A stretch of 64,000 bases of DNA from Bdellovibrionales bacterium (GTDB lineage: Bacteria > Bdellovibrionota > Bdellovibrionia > Bdellovibrionales > UBA1609). Of the stretch, positions 25,135 through 34,575 are shown piece after piece. Under the pieces are notes generated by a model. That model was not told the origin of the DNA. It saw only the letters and a list, made by a program, of their open reading frames with translations, and did not search any database. The position numbers were made by a program, and so were the translations under genes. Position 1 is the stretch's first letter. Each line of letters starts with the position of its first letter. The stretch lies in contig JADJNU010000001.1 in assembly GCA_016714165.1 (NCBI GenBank), positions 62,001-126,000 of the forward strand, in the 5' to 3' direction.

Positions 25135-27729
25135 GTGATACCATTCGATTTTTTCTACGGTATTTTTGATAATCAGGATCCAATTTGGGTGGCGTGGGTT
25201 GCGACAATTTTGGTCTTTGTTACGATTGGATATCTCGGCGCTCCTATATGGGCTTGGTCTGTCGCAGGCTTGTTAACGCTTGTGGGCTGGGGATGCCCTG
25301 CTATTTTGATTTATGCGGTCGCCGCTGTTTTGCTGATAGCAAATTTGAGGCCTCTTCGTCGAATTTTGATTTCTTCGGTCGTAATGAAAGTAATGAAGGT
25401 TCTTGGAGTTATTCCCAAGATCAGTGCAACTGAGAGAACAGCGCTGGAGGCTGGTGTTGTTTGGATGGAGAAGGAATTGTTTTCGGGGCGTCCGAATTTC
25501 AAGCTCCTCATGAGTCAAGCTTTTCCAAAACTCAATAAAGAGGAAGAGGATTTTCTCAATGGGCCGGTTGAGGAACTTTGCAGGATGGTTGATGATTGGA
25601 AAATCTATAAAGAGCGAGACATTCCTCCCGAGGTGATAGATTATATAAAGAAGAAGAAATTCCTGGGAATGATTATTCCTAAGGAATATGGTGGATTAGG
25701 ATTTTCTCACTACGCTCACAGTCAGGTGATTCATAAAGTTTCTTCGCGATCTGCGGCCGTAGCTATTTTTGTGATGGTACCGAATTCCTTGGGACCGGCA
25801 GAACTGCTGAACCACTACGGCACGAAGAAACAAAAAGACTATTATTTACCTCGTCTTGCAGTCGGGGATGAGTTGCCTTGCTTTGGGCTCACTGAGCCGA
25901 CAGCGGGAAGCGATGCGGGATCGATACTTTCTTATGGAATATTGTTTAAGGGCGAGGATGGCAAAATTTATGTTCGTATGACCTGGAAAAAGCGCTGGAT
26001 TACTTTGGCTTCAATTGCAACGGTGCTCGGGGTTGCATTTCGCCTGCGCGATCCTGAGAATTTGCTGGGACGAGGTGAAGATTTAGGTATCACCTGTGCC
26101 TTGGTCCCTGCAAAGACAAAAGGGGTTGTTCTCGGGCGGCGCCATGATCCTTTAACCATTCCTTTCAACAATTGTCCCATGGAGGGTCACGACGTTGTCG
26201 TAAACGCTGAGGATTGTATTATCGGCGGCATTGAGGGAGCGGGCAAAGGGTGGAAGATGTTGATGGAGTCGCTGGCTGCGGGCAGAGGGGTGTCTCTTCC
26301 AGCGCAAGGAACGATGGGTGCAAAAGTATCAGCCAGGGTGGCCTCCGCTCATGCCGTGGTTCGTAAACAATTTGGTGTTTCTCTTGGAAAATTCGAAGGC
26401 ATTGAAGAGCCTTTAGCACGAATTGCTGGCGCCACCTATTATCTTGAAGCCCTTCGCAAGTACGTGTTGAGTGCGTTGGATCAAGAAGTGAAACCACCTG
26501 TTGTAACAGCCATGGCGAAGTACATGGCGACCGAAGGAATGCGCAAAGCCTTGTCGGACGGAATGGATATCATCGGTGGACAGGGGATCAGTATGGGAGC
26601 TCGCAACCTTCTTGCTATTCCTTATATTGGTGCGCCTATAGGTATCACTGTTGAAGGTGCTAATATTTTGACCCGTACGCTTATTATTTTTGGCCAGGGA
26701 GCAATGCGTGCACATCCCTTTGCTTTTCGTGAAGTGGATGCGATTGAAAAAGGTGATTTGAAAGAATTTGACCTCGCGTTTTGGGGCCATATCGGACATG
26801 TGGTTCGAAACCTGTTTCGCTCCGTTGTTTTAAGTCTCACTCGCGGGCGATTTGCCTTTACGGGCAGGCCTTTTGCGGTTCGTCGGTATGCCCAAAAATT
26901 GAAGTGGGCCTCTGCCTCTTTTGCTATTATGGCTGATGTTGCAATGGGAACTCTCGGTGGTCAGTTGAAGATAAAAGAGAAATTGACTGGCCGCTATGCT
27001 GATATCTTGAGTTGGATGTTCATAGGAACTGCGGTGCTTCGGCGATGGGAGGCAGAGGGCTGCCGCAAGGAGGACCTGCCTTTCGTGCACTATTCAATGC
27101 GACATTGTTTGGGGGAGATACAAGATTCTTTTGATGGAATTTTTGGGAATATGCAAGTTCCTGGCTTAAGTTGGTTTTTTACGCGTCCAATGAGATGGTG
27201 GTCTCGCCTGAATTTTTTCACTCAGGGACCGGACGATCGTTTGAGCCATCAGGTCGCTTCTCTCATTCAAATTGAGGGAGAGCAGAGAAATCGTTTGACT
27301 GACGGGATGTACATTCCAAAGGGGACAAGCGACGCCCTTGGATTGTTAGAGGCTGCCTTTTCAGCTGCTCATCGGTCAGCTGCGGTAGAAGCAAAGCTTC
27401 GTAAAGCGGCAAAAGATGGCTACCTCCCTCGGAAGAGACGGCCTTCTGCTTTGTTGGATGAGGCTCGGCAAAAGGGCATTATTGACCAGGCGGAATATGA
27501 TGTTATTTTTGAGGCAGAGAAACTTCGCTTAAATTATGTACAGGTAGATGATTTTTCCAATGAGGAACTTGTGGCAGCGAGAGGTATTCCCGCGACGGAG
27601 CACAAATTTCATCTTCCTGAGGAGCCTGCATCCGGAAAGTCATCAGATGGCACAAATGGAAAGTCAGCTGCCGGCGGTATCGGCCTAAAGGTGGGCAAGG
27701 AAAACTCGGGTCAGCCTGGACGGGTTTAG
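25135..27729 (+). CDS. fadE: FadE-type membrane-associated acyl-CoA dehydrogenase
   Basis: 864 aa from a GTG at 25135, preferred because AGGAGG lies five bases upstream; a TTG at 25099 has no site. Like E. coli FadE it begins with two or three hydrophobic segments (about residues 15-75). The flavoprotein follows: the N-terminal helical domain, FGLTEPTAGSDAGS in the FAD/substrate middle domain, and a C-terminal helical domain with GGQGISMG and ITVEGANILTRTL, and a long FadE-specific C-terminal extension. It catalyses the first, FAD-dependent step of fatty acid beta-oxidation at the inner membrane. The last 40 residues are Gly/Ser/Lys-rich. Control is probably by the divergent TetR protein. Confidence 0.93.
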   Translation: MIPFDFFYGIFDNQDPIWVAWVATILVFVTIGYLGAPIWAWSVAGLLTLVGWGCPAILIYAVAAVLLIANLRPLRRILISSVVMKVMKVLGVIPKISATERTALEAGVVWMEKELFSGRPNFKLLMSQAFPKLNKEEEDFLNGPVEELCRMVDDWKIYKERDIPPEVIDYIKKKKFLGMIIPKEYGGLGFSHYAHSQVIHKVSSRSAAVAIFVMVPNSLGPAELLNHYGTKKQKDYYLPRLAVGDELPCFGLTEPTAGSDAGSILSYGILFKGEDGKIYVRMTWKKRWITLASIATVLGVAFRLRDPENLLGRGEDLGITCALVPAKTKGVVLGRRHDPLTIPFNNCPMEGHDVVVNAEDCIIGGIEGAGKGWKMLMESLAAGRGVSLPAQGTMGAKVSARVASAHAVVRKQFGVSLGKFEGIEEPLARIAGATYYLEALRKYVLSALDQEVKPPVVTAMAKYMATEGMRKALSDGMDIIGGQGISMGARNLLAIPYIGAPIGITVEGANILTRTLIIFGQGAMRAHPFAFREVDAIEKGDLKEFDLAFWGHIGHVVRNLFRSVVLSLTRGRFAFTGRPFAVRRYAQKLKWASASFAIMADVAMGTLGGQLKIKEKLTGRYADILSWMFIGTAVLRRWEAEGCRKEDLPFVHYSMRHCLGEIQDSFDGIFGNMQVPGLSWFFTRPMRWWSRLNFFTQGPDDRLSHQVASLIQIEGEQRNRLTDGMYIPKGTSDALGLLEAAFSAAHRSAAVEAKLRKAAKDGYLPRKRRPSALLDEARQKGIIDQAEYDVIFEAEKLRLNYVQVDDFSNEELVAARGIPATEHKFHLPEEPASGKSSDGTNGKSAAGGIGLKVGKENSGQPGRV

Positions 27730-27761
27730 ATTCTTGTATTAAAGATCACTTCGTTTAAAAA

Positions 27762-27806
27762 CCAAAGCCAAAGCCAAAGCCAAAGAAAAATAGCTTTGGC
27801 TTTTTA
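27762..27806 (+). terminator. Terminator after fadE preceded by four CCAAAG repeats
   Basis: The stem AGCCAAAG (27778-27785) pairs with CTTTGGCT (27794-27801), followed by a T-run. The left arm lies at the end of four perfect tandem CCAAAG hexamers (27762-27785), so several alternative pairings of the same right arm are possible. Confidence 0.8.
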
Positions 27807-27868
27807 ATGGCGCACTCTTTGCAAGAACAGGACGAAAACTTTCCTGAAATGTTCCTTTGGAGGAATCA

Positions 27869-28354
27869 ATGAAAAAAATGCTTTTGATGTTTTCGATCTT
27901 GTTAACTTTTCCTGTTTGGGGCCAGTCCTCTGGCCAAATATTGGAATGTTCCAATCTCAAGACGAAGGATAATAAGGACGGTCCGGTAATTCGAATCGGC
28001 ATGTATCCTGTCAGCTTCGATAATACATTTTTTTGGGTCAGTATTGAAGGAGTGGGTGCTTCGAGTGCCTTGGGATATCAGGTTGGGAGCAGGGAAATGT
28101 CTTACGTGGAAACAGACGGGGCCATGAAGGTCGAGTGGAAGGGGCAATTGGAGGAAGGCGCAGAGAGAGTCTTCCTTTCGATAGATGCGACCAAGAGCCA
28201 AACAGAAGGTACTTTTAACATCACTTCGTTGACAGTCCATTCGGCGCTGATACCACAGGTCATGTTGAGGACAACTTTGGGACAGTACGTTGGAAGGTTC
28301 GAGAATGGGAACTGTCGTTTCATTTCGAGCACTAGAAAATCAACTCCAGATTGA
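27869..28354 (+). CDS. Small exported protein of unknown function
   Basis: 161 aa from ATG 27869, with GGAGG upstream. The signal peptide is MKKMLLMFSILLTFPVWG. The mature part is beta-rich, with two Cys (ECSN near the start and NCRF at the end) that could form a disulfide joining both termini. I recognise no family. It sits after the fadE terminator, so it probably has its own promoter. Confidence 0.75.
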   Translation: MKKMLLMFSILLTFPVWGQSSGQILECSNLKTKDNKDGPVIRIGMYPVSFDNTFFWVSIEGVGASSALGYQVGSREMSYVETDGAMKVEWKGQLEEGAERVFLSIDATKSQTEGTFNITSLTVHSALIPQVMLRTTLGQYVGRFENGNCRFISSTRKSTPD

Positions 28355-28538
28355 ATATCAGATTGAACTGAAAGCAGGTCTCCCTAAAAATGACCACTCA
28401 TTTTGGGTCGCTGTAAAACAGTTTTTCAAAAAAGGCGAAATAGACAGAGTAAGCCTGTTCTGCTCTGGCCTTACGAGTTAAGGGCGAGAACGTCCTTTGC
28501 ATTACCCTTTTGCAGGTGGTTATCGGGTAGGAGGGGTT

Positions 28539-29207
28539 ATGTATCAGATTGGATTGGTTGGGAAGCCGAGTTCATTGCGTCACAAAGTGAATCAAATTCT
28601 GAGTGCTAATTTTGATTTTCACGTCCTTGTATTTTCCAATTCAAGTCAATTGGTCATGGGATTTAATCACTTTAGTTTTAGTGCCTTGATTGTGGTTCTT
28701 GATGGTCTTCAAGTAAGTCAGCTAAATCAATTAAAGCTAATTGACAGGAATGTGCGACGTATTCCAATGATTTTCATTGCCCCTGAGATGTCTCCACAGG
28801 TTCGAGCTAGCCTGAAAACTATTCGTTATAACAGCCTTTCAATATTGGACGGACGAAGCGAAGTGAGCGGCCTTTGCCCTGTCGTTGCGAAGATGAACGA
28901 TGGGCAACCCGTTTTAAATAGGGCCTATGCCCGGTATGAGACCAATCAGGTGGGCGAGCTTGCCATGGGGAATGAAGCAAAGGGTCGAGTTCGCATTGTC
29001 AATCTCTCTTCAGGCGGTGCCCAGTTGGAACTCAAAGACGGCAATTTTGGCGAGGGCGATGACATTGTTTTAAATGTGAGGAGTTTGAGAAAAACATCCT
29101 ACGGAATTCGTGGAAAAATCAAGTGGCGTGATAACAAAACGAAGCGTGCCGGAGTCGAATTTTGTCTTCCCACTGAAAACCAGAGGCCAGGTTTGACCCT
29201 GGTTTAA
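28539..29207 (+). CDS. PilZ-domain protein, probable c-di-GMP effector
   Basis: 222 aa from ATG 28539, where AGGAGG lies four bases upstream. Residues 1-120 look like a degenerate receiver-type fold (MYQIGLVGKPSS, SALIVVLDGL, PMIFIAPEM) without a clear phosphoacceptor pattern. The C-terminal 100 residues form a PilZ domain: RAYAR gives the RxxxR motif and NLSSGGAQLEL the [D/N]xSxxG motif, then KIKWRDNKTKRAGVEF. Both c-di-GMP contact motifs are present, so binding is expected. PilZ proteins commonly tune motility, pili or polysaccharide export. No partner is adjacent. Confidence 0.85.
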   Translation: MYQIGLVGKPSSLRHKVNQILSANFDFHVLVFSNSSQLVMGFNHFSFSALIVVLDGLQVSQLNQLKLIDRNVRRIPMIFIAPEMSPQVRASLKTIRYNSLSILDGRSEVSGLCPVVAKMNDGQPVLNRAYARYETNQVGELAMGNEAKGRVRIVNLSSGGAQLELKDGNFGEGDDIVLNVRSLRKTSYGIRGKIKWRDNKTKRAGVEFCLPTENQRPGLTLV

Positions 29208-29255
29208 GAATAATTAAAACACGATCTGGTGTAGATCTGAAATAAGGTGTCTCAG

Positions 29256-30503
29256 TTAGGGCTTCAATTGAGTTTTCCGAGCAGGATCAATGAACAATCT
29301 AACTGCCAATTCAAAAATTTGAGTATTTTCGATGGTACCATGAATTTGATCTGCGCCGGGACCCATAGCGAAGAGATCTACATCGGAAGAAGTATGAGGA
29401 GCCTTGGGCTGGCTGACATCTCCCGGCACATCAGTGGATAGTCGAACAACTGGATACGAAGTTCCAGAAGATTTAAGGCCCTTCACCAGAGGAATATTGA
29501 ACTTTCCGGAATCAACTTCTTTTGTCCATAATCCTCCTTCAGGAACAGGATCATTTATGGCCAAGCCACCCGTATCGTGATCGGCGGTCACCAAAATGAG
29601 AGTCTTATCCTTCAGTTTATTTTTTTCCAGCCACTTGATAGTATGATCAATAGCCAAATCCAGCTCTCGAGCAGCATACAAGGCCTGAGGGATATTCCGG
29701 CTGTGGAGGGATTCGTCAATATCCTCCGATTCGACCATCAAGAAAAATCCATTTTTAGAGGCGGAGAGGCAATCAAGGGCCAATTCGCTCAGGTTCATGA
29801 GCGTGAGTGGACCCGTCGAATCTGTTTCAATGGCGGGAGGGAGTGACTCATCCGCAAAGGCTCCAATAATATTCTGATTCGCCCCCTCACACTTTTTGGC
29901 GGAAAACACATTTCTTTCGATGGAAAAATGCTTCCTCAATAAGCTCTCTTGGGATTTAAGATCCTTCCAACCTCCTCCCATTATCAGATTGACAGGACTC
30001 AGGCTTAAGTCCTGAACAATTCTCTCTGTGTTTTTGCGGCTATCAACGTGGGAGTAAAAGGCCGCGGGCGTCGCATCAGTGACGTGAGTCGTTGTGAGGA
30101 GACCCACTCTTTTTCCAGTCTTCGCCGCCTTTTCCAAAAGGGTTGCCACGGGGACGCTCGGTTTCTGGCTATTCGCGTCCCTGATCACTGACAGCGCCCC
30201 ATTTGGGGCCTTCTTTCCTGTGGCCATTGCTGTGGCGGCTGCTGCCGAGTCAGTGACCCAGTTCTCCAGCGAAGAAGTTTTTACCTTTGCTGTGTGTGGA
30301 AAGCTATCTATTGTGAGCGCACCGCCTTTTCCATAGAACTGCAGGCGAGTGGCATTGATAACATTTGACCCCATTCCATCGCCAATAAAAAGGATTAAAT
30401 TCTCAGGATTTTTCTTCGAAGGAGCGGCGCTAGTGGCAAAGGTCAATTGACTGATTAAAAATAAAACGAGAAATTGAGATCCAATTGAGAGAACGCCGGA
30501 CAT
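29256..30503 (-). CDS. Alkaline phosphatase (PhoA-type)
   Basis: 415 aa. The signal peptide ends near LTFATSAAP. The active-site nucleophile Ser lies in WVTDSAAAATAMATG, with the first metal Asp in LILFIGDGMGSN. Later ligands are in MVESEDID, LVTADHDTGG and KAPHTSSDVD, giving the complete two-zinc, one-magnesium set. It hydrolyses phosphate monoesters in the periplasm. GAGGG lies upstream of the ATG. I see no convincing Pho box. Confidence 0.94.
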   Translation of the reverse strand: MSGVLSIGSQFLVLFLISQLTFATSAAPSKKNPENLILFIGDGMGSNVINATRLQFYGKGGALTIDSFPHTAKVKTSSLENWVTDSAAAATAMATGKKAPNGALSVIRDANSQKPSVPVATLLEKAAKTGKRVGLLTTTHVTDATPAAFYSHVDSRKNTERIVQDLSLSPVNLIMGGGWKDLKSQESLLRKHFSIERNVFSAKKCEGANQNIIGAFADESLPPAIETDSTGPLTLMNLSELALDCLSASKNGFFLMVESEDIDESLHSRNIPQALYAARELDLAIDHTIKWLEKNKLKDKTLILVTADHDTGGLAINDPVPEGGLWTKEVDSGKFNIPLVKGLKSSGTSYPVVRLSTDVPGDVSQPKAPHTSSDVDLFAMGPGADQIHGTIENTQIFELAVRLFIDPARKTQLKP

Positions 30504-30649
30504 AAAATCCCTCTTTTGATGAGTGGGTGAAAAAACTCACCAGCGGAAAGATAGTGGAACCTTCAGATTCACACAATCAAAAAGGGTGAATTTAAAAAAA
30601 AATTCAATTGCTGTCATGCCAATACGTGAGACCTTCGAGTCTGGTTTGA

Positions 30650-32482
30650 TCAGCCCCTCGATTGAAGTTCAATCCATGACATGACTTTTTCCTCCAGGAT
30701 ATTGAGAGGAAGAGAGCCATACCGGAGGACTTCATCGTGAAACAGAGGGAGTTCAAACTTGTCTTTGAGTTTTAGTTTCGCTCTTTCTCGGAGGTCCAGA
30801 ATTTTTATCATTCCGATCTTGTAGGCGATAGCCTGCCCCGGTGAGATGAAATAGCGTTCCACTTCCACCAATGCCTCGCGTTCATCAATCGGAGTTTGGT
30901 CCGTTAAGTACTTGATGGCTTGTTCTCTGGTCCACTTTTGAAAATGGATCCCAGTGTCGACCACGAGGCGACAGGCCCTCCAAAGCTCCATCGAAAGACG
31001 CCCAAAATTTGAATAGACGTCACTGTAGCTGCCGAGTTCCTTAGGAAAATACTCGGCATAAAGTCCCCAGCCTTCGATGAAGGCAGTGGATGAGGTGTAG
31101 CGTCGAAAACGAGGAAGTCCTTTCAATTGTGTCGCGATTGCGATTTGCAAATGGTGGCCTGGTAGGCCTTCGTGATGCGCCAGAGCTGCCATTGCCCATT
31201 TTGGCAGTGCTTTCATGTTATGCGTGTTGAGGTAGTAGATTCCGGGTCTTTTTCCGTCCTCTGATGGACTCTCATAAAAAGCAAGGCTCGCCGATTTTTC
31301 ACGAAAAGGCTCTACGGATTTCACAATTAAATCGACATTTGGCCTCATCGTCAACAAACGGGAGAGGTTCTCATTCATACCTTTAATGAGATTCTCAACC
31401 TCTGAGATATACTGGTTTCGCCCGCTTTCGGTATTAGGAAAGTAAAAGAGGGGACTGTTTTTCATGTAGCGAAAGAAGTCTTTCAGATCTCCTTTGAAGC
31501 GCAATTGCTTCGCAACCTCACTTATTTTAGATCGAATGCGAGTTACCTCAGATAGACCCAAAAGATGAATTTCCTTAGCGGATAGGTCGGTTGTTGTGTG
31601 CTTATGGAGTTGAGAATTGTAGTAAGCTTCACCCTGTGGAAGAGCCCAGACGCCATGATTGAATTTTGCTTTTAGATCGAGTTTCGTCCAATAAGCCAAA
31701 AATTTTCGATACGCAGGAGCCATGTTTTTTTGTAAAGCGAGGCTGAGATCGTCAGAAAGTTGCTTTTTTGTGAGGTCGGACAGGCCCTTCACTTTTGAAA
31801 TCTTCGCCGTAAAGTCTTCGTAGATGGGATTCGTAATTCTAGGGTCATTCGTGAGAGGAAATCCTCTCAACAAATTTTTGGTGTCTCTTTTTACTTTCTC
31901 AAAAACAAATTTGGGTGGAATTATCCCTTTTCGTTCGCGGATTGCCATACCTTCTAGAACTTGGTCCATTTGAGTTGAAAAAGCAGAAACTCGTGAGATA
32001 TAAGCGAGAGCTTCATTTTCATTTTCGATTGTGTGTTTGTTGATTAGAAATGCGGGAAAGTTTGATTGATATCCAAACATTTGGTTGAAAGGATGGGAGT
32101 GAAATCTCCATTCATATTCACTCAATTTCTGTTTTGCTTCGGTTTCAAAGAGACGGTAGCTTGTTTGTTCTTCGCTGCCAAGAGAATCAAACTTAAAAGA
32201 ATGGAGTTCCTGGAGAGTTTTCTTGGTTCGCTCGTTTTCAATTTTTTGAAATTCCTCTGAATAATCATCTAGCTTGTTGTAATCAGTTTTAACTCCTAAT
32301 TCGGTTTGCAATTGGGGTGAGTTTTTTAGCTCGGTTTCAAATGACTCTTCAAAAAATCTATTGATTCTAGCTGACTCACTTTCTGAGTCAGACATTTGTG
32401 GAGTTTCCCTTATCTGATGGTGGCAAGACGAAAACAAAACAAAATTCAGAAAAAAAATAGAAGCTGCAAACCAAGGCGCCAT
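30650..32482 (-). CDS. DUF885-family lipoprotein, putative metallopeptidase
   Basis: 610 aa. The lipoprotein signal ends FVLFSSC (Cys20). The rest is helical, with HHEGLPGHHLQIAIA near residue 450 and STAFIEGWGLYAEYFPKE just after. These are DUF885 hallmarks. The HExxGHH-like segment plus the downstream Glu resemble zinc ligands in M32-type carboxypeptidases, so peptidase activity is a reasonable but unproved guess. An acidic linker follows the lipid site. The gene is 146 bp upstream of alkaline phosphatase and on the same strand. Confidence 0.85.
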   Translation of the reverse strand: MAPWFAASIFFLNFVLFSSCHHQIRETPQMSDSESESARINRFFEESFETELKNSPQLQTELGVKTDYNKLDDYSEEFQKIENERTKKTLQELHSFKFDSLGSEEQTSYRLFETEAKQKLSEYEWRFHSHPFNQMFGYQSNFPAFLINKHTIENENEALAYISRVSAFSTQMDQVLEGMAIRERKGIIPPKFVFEKVKRDTKNLLRGFPLTNDPRITNPIYEDFTAKISKVKGLSDLTKKQLSDDLSLALQKNMAPAYRKFLAYWTKLDLKAKFNHGVWALPQGEAYYNSQLHKHTTTDLSAKEIHLLGLSEVTRIRSKISEVAKQLRFKGDLKDFFRYMKNSPLFYFPNTESGRNQYISEVENLIKGMNENLSRLLTMRPNVDLIVKSVEPFREKSASLAFYESPSEDGKRPGIYYLNTHNMKALPKWAMAALAHHEGLPGHHLQIAIATQLKGLPRFRRYTSSTAFIEGWGLYAEYFPKELGSYSDVYSNFGRLSMELWRACRLVVDTGIHFQKWTREQAIKYLTDQTPIDEREALVEVERYFISPGQAIAYKIGMIKILDLRERAKLKLKDKFELPLFHDEVLRYGSLPLNILEEKVMSWIELQSRG

Positions 32483-32589
32483 ATTGATATCTCCCCATTC
32501 TGTGAACGTATGTCTCTGATCTTACTTGAAAAACAGAGAGACGGTGACTCGAATTTAGTTAACTCATTGTCAAAGTCAACGGAAGATTT

Positions 32590-32784
32590 GTGAAGATGAT
32601 TCTAGTACTGTTAATGTTAACTGGAACCTTTCTTTTTTGTTTCTTTTATTTTCACAATTATCGATTGAGGAGTTTCAACAAAGAAATTTTGAGGAGAGAA
32701 GCTCTGATTGATACGATCCGCATTTCGTCCTGGGTTGTTGATCAAGAATGCGATGTCCTGTCGATCGACCTGTCGTTAGTCTAA
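32590..32784 (+). CDS. Possible small membrane protein
   Basis: 64 aa from a GTG at 32590, with GGAAG a few bases upstream. An N-terminal hydrophobic segment (ILVLLMLTGTFLFCFFYF) is followed by a short charged tail with one Cys. It precedes the patatin gene by 68 bases on the same strand. No homologue is recognised, and the ORF could be chance. Confidence 0.35.
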   Translation: MKMILVLLMLTGTFLFCFFYFHNYRLRSFNKEILRREALIDTIRISSWVVDQECDVLSIDLSLV

Positions 32785-32852
32785 AAATCACAGAATAAAA
32801 AGAAAATGGAAAGTATTCATAATACAATGGAAAATCCAAGGGAGGGATTGCT

Positions 32853-33896
32853 ATGTATCCGTTTTGTAACTTGGTGTTTGAAGGTGGAGGAGTCAAAGGC
32901 TTGGCCTATGTGGGAGCAATGGAAGTTCTCCAAGCCGAAGGGATATTGGGTCATATTCACCGAGTCGGGGGAACCAGTGCGGGGGCAATCAATGCCACTC
33001 TATTTGCTCTAGGGTATTCACTTTCTGAACAGAATGAAATATTGCGTGGGATGAATTTCAAGGCCTTCATGGATGATGAATGGGGTGTTGTCCGTGATTC
33101 GGAACGATTGCTGACCCACTTTGGTTGGTATAAAGGTGATTTCTTTCATCAATGGATTTCAAAACTGATCGCCGAAAAGACGGGAAGCCCAACCTACACT
33201 TTTGGTGATCTTTGGTTGGACGATGGTCCTGAACTTTATATGTGTGCCACGAACGTCTCAACTGGCTACATGGAGATATTCTCTCACGAGCTGACTCCAG
33301 CGATTACCATTGCAGATGCAGTTCGTGCCTCAATGTCGATACCACTTTTTTTTCAAGCTGTTCGCGGGGCTTCGGAAAGTTGGCTGATTGATGGTGGGGT
33401 GCTCTGTAATTACCCGATTAAGCTTTTTGACCGTCTAAAGTACATTTCGCCGATTGAGCAGGAATCCTACGCTCGATTCACTGACTACTACAAGGAGCAC
33501 AACTCTTCGAATCAAACGAACAAATCCAATCCTTGGATTTACAATCGCCAAACTCTCGGGTTTCGATTGGATTCCAAAAAGGAGATCGGGATATTGAGAG
33601 ATGAGCAAAAACCTGAAGTTCGGGAAATCAATGATCTATTTGATTTTGTTAAATGCCTCATGAGCACTTTGATTGATGCTCAGGACAACAGCCATCTTCA
33701 TTCAGACGACTGGCAGCGAACAGTTTACATTGATACCTTAGGCGTTGGAACGACTGACTTCGATATCAGTGACGGAAAGAAGGCGGAATTGATTGCTTCG
33801 GGAAAAGATCATACGCAAAAATATTTGGATTGGTGGAAACGTGAGCCGGAGATCGTAAATAAGCTTGCTCCGGTCTCCACATCCAAAGTTTCTTGA
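32853..33896 (+). CDS. Patatin-like phospholipase
   Basis: 347 aa from ATG 32853, preceded by GGGAGGG. Patatin landmarks are intact: oxyanion loop EGGGVKGLAYVGAM, nucleophile Ser in GGTSAGAINA and catalytic Asp in DGGVLCNYP. There is no signal peptide, so it acts in the cytoplasm or is delivered by a route not visible here. Bacterial patatins cleave phospholipids, and some are effectors towards host or prey membranes. The C-terminal 120 residues are a helical extension. Confidence 0.9.
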   Translation: MYPFCNLVFEGGGVKGLAYVGAMEVLQAEGILGHIHRVGGTSAGAINATLFALGYSLSEQNEILRGMNFKAFMDDEWGVVRDSERLLTHFGWYKGDFFHQWISKLIAEKTGSPTYTFGDLWLDDGPELYMCATNVSTGYMEIFSHELTPAITIADAVRASMSIPLFFQAVRGASESWLIDGGVLCNYPIKLFDRLKYISPIEQESYARFTDYYKEHNSSNQTNKSNPWIYNRQTLGFRLDSKKEIGILRDEQKPEVREINDLFDFVKCLMSTLIDAQDNSHLHSDDWQRTVYIDTLGVGTTDFDISDGKKAELIASGKDHTQKYLDWWKREPEIVNKLAPVSTSKVS

Positions 33897-33935
33897 GTTT
33901 CTTAAAAAAATGATCAATGAAGTCAGCAGATCTTT

Positions 33936-34487
33936 TTAAAAGTTCAATGCAAAAACTATATAAGGGAGGCTGTACGAATTCGTGACGTCCACAGTTGTTT
34001 CACTTCCTCCCGTTTCATACTTGGTGTATTTGAGGTTTCGATAGGTCAGTTGTGGGCCAATGGCGAAAGTGGTGTTTATGGACCAGAGATAAGCGAGATC
34101 TATGCCGATTCCACTGCCTCCGGTGAGTTGGCTCGTCGCGCTTTGCTCGTCTTCAGCACTCAGAAAATAGTGTGCGGTCAACTGCCAGCCGCTCGATCTG
34201 TAACCAATGGAGACACCGAGATAATTGTCCGACACGTCGTTTGTTCCGTCATCTTCGCCCACAACCCCATAGATGCCACCAAAATAAAGTCCGCTTGCCA
34301 TGGTGTAACCGAATCCCAAGTCATAATTTAGTTGCGTACCTTTTCCTGTCCCGCCCCCGATGTCAGTAAAGTCGTATTTTTGTGTTGAGTGAAAGACTGC
34401 GGCATTTATCGAATACCCAGCTTGATCTGCGGCGAAGGCCTCGAAGGACAGAAAAAAGAGCGTCAAGGTGACAACCAAAATTCTCAT
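33936..34487 (-). CDS. Small outer-membrane beta-barrel protein
   Basis: 183 aa. The signal peptide MRILVVTLTLFFLSFEAFAA is followed by eight or so amphipathic strands (e.g. GLYFGGIYGVV, GVSIGYRSSGWQLTAHYFL), and the chain ends VFALNF with a terminal Phe. This is the pattern of an OmpA/OmpW-type 8-strand barrel. The function is unknown. It is the last gene before the gamma-glutamyl operon on the same strand (88-bp gap), so it might be co-transcribed. Confidence 0.75.
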   Translation of the reverse strand: MRILVVTLTLFFLSFEAFAADQAGYSINAAVFHSTQKYDFTDIGGGTGKGTQLNYDLGFGYTMASGLYFGGIYGVVGEDDGTNDVSDNYLGVSIGYRSSGWQLTAHYFLSAEDEQSATSQLTGGSGIGIDLAYLWSINTTFAIGPQLTYRNLKYTKYETGGSETTVDVTNSYSLPYIVFALNF

Positions 34488-34575
34488 AAATGCAACTCCT
34501 TGCTAAAAGTGTGACTTCTCCCACTCATGTTGCCACAGGATTGGTGTCAGCCCAATCAGATTTTGATTCCTCCTC

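Noticed and set aside
27762..27785. Four CCAAAG repeats considered as a CRISPR-like array
   Set aside because: The units are six bases with no spacers; they form part of a terminator.
28290..28609. Two small plus-strand ORFs between the exported protein and the PilZ gene
   Set aside because: They overlap real genes in other frames and have no ribosome site; the PilZ start at 28539 explains the region.
30611..30617. CTGTCAT as a half Pho box upstream of alkaline phosphatase
   Set aside because: The second repeat is absent and the orientation is opposite to the gene.
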